IMG/VR virus record: IMGVR_UViG_3300022918_000026 | Span: 1 to 33,547 of that record | Origin: a virus | Strand: one strand, 5' to 3' | DNA length: 33,547 bases | Shown: one piece after another, positions 30,734-33,547 of the stretch | Layout: every line of letters begins with the position of its first letter | Position numbering within the stretch: position 1 is the first letter of the stretch | Made by a program: the position numbers and the translations under genes | Notes under the pieces: generated by a model | Databases searched by the model: none | Told to the model about the DNA's origin: nothing | What the model saw: only the letters and a program-made list of their open reading frames with translations

Positions 30734-33349
30734 ATGGTAGACGCAACGACAATCTATTTCCCGGGTAATCTGGCGGGTGCCGATACGCTAGCGGGTCTGC
30801 GCGCCGTACCATCTGCACCGTTGCTGACGGATGCCGCGTTTCTGGTGCGCGGGGGCGTGTCGGAAGGCGATGGCCAGGGTGGCGTGTTCACGTGGGTTCC
30901 GGGGTCGCTGGAGGTGGACAACAACTCCAGCGTTATCCGGCCATCGGATCTTACGCCGCTGCAGGCTGGCCGCTGGATCAAGATCGACGGCCAGTCGTCT
31001 GGAGGCGATAGCTTTTCGTTCATTACCGCCAACGGCATGGAGATCCCGGCCAGCCTGACGTTGCTGCAAACTTCATCGTACGAAACTGCCGGCGACGGCG
31101 GTCAGGCATTATTCGCACGCCGTCAGGCGATGGAAGTGATCGGGCCATTTGCCAATACGTTCACCGATTCGGCGGGGTTTCGTTGGGAGCAGTTGCCCGA
31201 GGACGGTCACATCTTCCGCATGCAGACATTCGGCGTCAAGTCGTACTGCAACGCTGGATCGGTGACAGGCACTGCCGGGCAGGTTACCGAGAACACCAAC
31301 CGGGCTAAGCGCACAATGCGCCATGTAGCGTGGATGTGGCAGAACGGTCGCGGCCGGTATACCGTGCAGCTTCCACCCTTCGCTATCGCGATCGATGACG
31401 CACTACCGGCATTCAACCGCGCCGATGACGGTTCGATGCGCCAGATCCAGATGACTATTCAAGGCAGCGGTCGAAATTATGGGCCTGACAATGGCTCGGC
31501 CATTTACATGTCCAACGGCAACGTGCCTGCCTTCTTCGTGTGCGGCGCGCGCGGGGTGAAGTTCAAGGACTTCGGCATCTTCGGCCCGAACGGGGTCTAT
31601 GGTTTCCGCTACACGCCGTCCGCCGATGAGCTTCTGCGTCGCAAGGTAGGCGTTGAGGCGCAGCCGTGGTGGAACCGTGGCGGTGTAATGCGTGACCAGC
31701 GGTACAGCCCTTGTGGCGGCATCGTGATCGAGCCGTTCGGCAATGCTCCACCAGACAGCGGTGGGTATCCGGGGTACGCCGATCACTACGGCGCGCCAAG
31801 CTATCTCGTATCGAGCGGCGTCAGCGTCGAGAATGTGTATTTCGAATGCCTCATCGTTGGCGTGGCGAACGGCATTTCCGTTAACCTGCAGAACTGCGAT
31901 GATGTTCACATCACCGATTGCCGGTGGAACCGGGTCAAGGTGTGCGCTGCTTATGGCACGTCGCAGACGCGGGGCTGCACGGTCACTCGCCCGATGGTGC
32001 AATACGCAGATACGGCGATCGATTGCGCTACCTACGGCTCGGGAGGTGGGGCATTCCCAACGGTCGATAAAGCAACCTTCGTATCGATCCGCGACCTCGG
32101 AAAGTCGCATTCCGACAACCCCGTCATGTTCACCAATACCTACGCAGAGCAATGCTGGCGTTTGGGGTCGTACCAGCTTTCTACGGGCTACTGGACAGTT
32201 TCGTTTTTGCAGAACCAGCTGATTCGCTTGATGGACCCCGAAATCCAATTCGGGTCCGGTAAGACCGTGGATTGCCATGTCGATGTCAATGGTCCGCTTA
32301 TCATGACGGGCGGTTTCTGCGGAACCTATTCGGGTGCAGGCGCCAACAAACAGCAATCGCTATCCCTGCGCATTACGCAGACGCTTTCCATGAAGGATAT
32401 GGCGGTCGAAAACCCGCCTGTGGTTTGCGACGCGAACTCGGCGGGCTTCAAGTCCTCCATCGAGTACGAAAATATGGGGCTTCGCCTGGAGGGCGTGGGC
32501 GGCGCGATCGGTATGCGCCATCGTCATCGCGGCAACTTGCTGAATATGAGCATCTACGGCAGCCTTCACGCGCAGCAGGGGACCATTATCGATGGGTCGC
32601 AATCCGGACTGAACTCGCGCCGCTACATCGTCGGCAACGATGTGCAGGTGCTATCCTTGGAAGCCTCAACCGCTGTTGTGGTTGACGAGACCACCGGGAC
32701 ATTTACGTTCACTGCCAGTGATCCAGCCCGCTACGCCGTCAACGAGCAACTTACCTCTTCGACGGCGTGGATGGGGGAGGCTTATGACGGCACGCTTACG
32801 CTCGGCATGGCCGGCTCGGTTATCGGCCGCGTCGTCTCGATCGTGGGCAGCGTCATCACTTGCTGCAATGCGCCGTATCACTTTAGCTCGGGTAACTACC
32901 AGATCGGTGTGACGCGCTATCCTATCGTACAGCCTGAGTGCCTGGCGACGACGACCGCCGGCAGCACGGCGGTCACGATCACGGCTGGCACGCCTTCGCT
33001 TGCCTATGCCGCCAACCAACGCATTTCCGGTATCACCGGGCCGGGCGTTGCCGTCATGATAGCGGGCAACGTGATCGAAAGCCGGACGGGCAATAACATC
33101 GTGCTGAAAAAGGCGGCAACGGTCACCGCCACCAACGTGCTGTTGTACGATGCCGAATTGATGATCGAGAGCGCATACTCTGACGCGATCCCCACAGAGA
33201 TGAGTGTGCAAGGCCGGTTTGTGCGCAACCGACGCGAGGGGGCGGCTGACGCCAATAATATGAGCATTGAGGGGTGGCTTGCCACTGCGAACGCGTCCCC
33301 AGGCACATGGGAGCCGCGGTATCGTTCCAAGGTAAGTCCGGCTACGTAA
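30734..33349 (+). CDS. Tailspike protein with beta-helix-type body
   Basis: An 871-residue receptor-binding protein. The N-terminal part is a head-binding region common in tailspikes: LLTDAAFLVRGGVSEGDGQG, GVFTWVPGS and then a VIRPSDLTPLQAGRWIKI end (about residues 30-85). A long repetitive middle with short turns (SVENVYFECLIVGVANGI, NCDDVHITDCRW, GCTVTRPMVQYADT) is the pattern of a right-handed parallel beta-helix that binds or cleaves surface polysaccharide. The C-terminal 220 residues are beta-rich (TGTFTFTASDPARYAVNEQL; TAGSTAVTITAG) and likely trimerise the spike. The enzymatic class cannot be told from sequence. Confidence 0.85.
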   Translation: MVDATTIYFPGNLAGADTLAGLRAVPSAPLLTDAAFLVRGGVSEGDGQGGVFTWVPGSLEVDNNSSVIRPSDLTPLQAGRWIKIDGQSSGGDSFSFITANGMEIPASLTLLQTSSYETAGDGGQALFARRQAMEVIGPFANTFTDSAGFRWEQLPEDGHIFRMQTFGVKSYCNAGSVTGTAGQVTENTNRAKRTMRHVAWMWQNGRGRYTVQLPPFAIAIDDALPAFNRADDGSMRQIQMTIQGSGRNYGPDNGSAIYMSNGNVPAFFVCGARGVKFKDFGIFGPNGVYGFRYTPSADELLRRKVGVEAQPWWNRGGVMRDQRYSPCGGIVIEPFGNAPPDSGGYPGYADHYGAPSYLVSSGVSVENVYFECLIVGVANGISVNLQNCDDVHITDCRWNRVKVCAAYGTSQTRGCTVTRPMVQYADTAIDCATYGSGGGAFPTVDKATFVSIRDLGKSHSDNPVMFTNTYAEQCWRLGSYQLSTGYWTVSFLQNQLIRLMDPEIQFGSGKTVDCHVDVNGPLIMTGGFCGTYSGAGANKQQSLSLRITQTLSMKDMAVENPPVVCDANSAGFKSSIEYENMGLRLEGVGGAIGMRHRHRGNLLNMSIYGSLHAQQGTIIDGSQSGLNSRRYIVGNDVQVLSLEASTAVVVDETTGTFTFTASDPARYAVNEQLTSSTAWMGEAYDGTLTLGMAGSVIGRVVSIVGSVITCCNAPYHFSSGNYQIGVTRYPIVQPECLATTTAGSTAVTITAGTPSLAYAANQRISGITGPGVAVMIAGNVIESRTGNNIVLKKAATVTATNVLLYDAELMIESAYSDAIPTEMSVQGRFVRNRREGAADANNMSIEGWLATANASPGTWEPRYRSKVSPAT

Positions 33350-33376
33350 CGCCGAAATACTAGCAGATACGTAACG
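33343..33376 (+). repeat. Short direct repeat TACGTAACG
   Basis: TACGTAACG occurs at 33343-33351, across the tailspike stop, and again at 33368-33376, 25 bases later. It is short and may be chance, but it brackets the point where the tail block ends, so a recombination scar is possible. Confidence 0.35.
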
Positions 33377-33418
33377 AAGCTGATAAAGATGCGAAGCCCA
33401 ACAAAAGGAGCATAACCA

Positions 33419-33514
33419 ATGCCTGACGACCAGCACGGCCCACCGCCAACGCCCACCCCGACGCCGCACCCAACGCCGACGCCTACCCCCACGCCGACCA
33501 ACCCCAACGAATAG
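33419..33514 (+). CDS. 31-residue Pro-Thr repeat peptide
   Basis: ATG 33419 follows AAAAGGAG with good spacing and opens a 31-residue frame ending at TAG 33512-33514. After MPDDQHGPP the product is a near-perfect (Pro-Thr)n tract with one histidine, then NPNE. The repeat is spelled with varied codons (ccg, ccc, cca, cct), so it is maintained as protein, not as a DNA slippage tract. The role is unknown: an extended linker or a rigid polyproline peptide is all that can be said. Confidence 0.55.
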   Translation: MPDDQHGPPPTPTPTPHPTPTPTPTPTNPNE

Positions 33515-33547
33515 ACGTGCAGCATCCTGAGTATCTGTATTACGCGG

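Noticed and set aside
31403-32356. 317-codon antisense ORF over the tailspike gene
   Set aside because: Shadow of the tailspike frame; no motif, no start signal.
33517-33547. Start of a further plus-strand gene at GTG 33517 (VQHPEYLYYA...)
   Set aside because: Only ten codons are visible before the window ends and no ribosome binding site is clear; cannot be supported.

Overview
The window looks like most of a tailed-phage genome (or prophage segment) of the P22-like short-tailed (podovirus) morphogenetic type. The DNA is GC-rich by eye, with tightly packed genes that nearly all join by ATGA, TAATG, GTGA or ATGCTGA overlaps. A Gram-negative, probably alphaproteobacterial host (perhaps Sphingomonadales) is inferred from base composition and the remembered look of the proteins; no search was run. 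No integrase, tRNA, rRNA, CRISPR array or IS element is visible. No stretch over 300 bp lacks a gene; the longest gaps are about 130 bp, before 6312 and before 9834.

Left arm (1-6177, minus strand): one long, translationally coupled early operon of small accessory proteins, most unrecognised, around an orphan C5-cytosine DNA methyltransferase (1750-2799). That gene carries a 301-codon ORF in a second frame of the same strand. The operon probably starts at a good sigma70-like promoter (6219-6247) in a short divergent control region that also holds a dyad operator candidate. The first gene runs off the left edge, where the sequence ends in a perfect 46-bp fold-back inverted repeat (1-46 / 60-105).

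Middle (6312-13400, plus strand): a Cro/CI-sized HTH regulator, a GIY-YIG protein, two further HTH proteins, a DUF1064 nuclease-like protein, a probable ssDNA-binding protein closed by a rho-independent terminator (9671-9700), then a fused primase-helicase behind a strongly folded leader. Right after it lies a cluster of GTCGTCGC repeats, partly at 11-bp spacing, which looks like iterons. An HNH endonuclease and small genes follow. No DNA polymerase is present, so replication probably relies on the host polymerase.

Packaging and head-tail (13400-33349): small membrane protein, small terminase, an inserted cassette of small genes with its own XRE regulator and candidate promoter, large terminase, portal, scaffold, N4 gp56/DUF4043-type major capsid protein, head proteins, gp4-like connector, fibre-like proteins, gp10-like DNA-stabilisation protein, a coiled-coil protein in the tail-needle position, a gp14-position protein, three ejection proteins in gp7-gp20-gp16 order, and a beta-helix-type tailspike. 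Between the gp20-position and gp16-position genes sits a small M15-type peptidase reading frame, joined to the upstream gene by a CCC-TGA-C shifty stop that could give a +1 frameshift fusion. After the tailspike is a tiny Pro-Thr repeat peptide gene; lysis genes are not seen and may lie outside the window.
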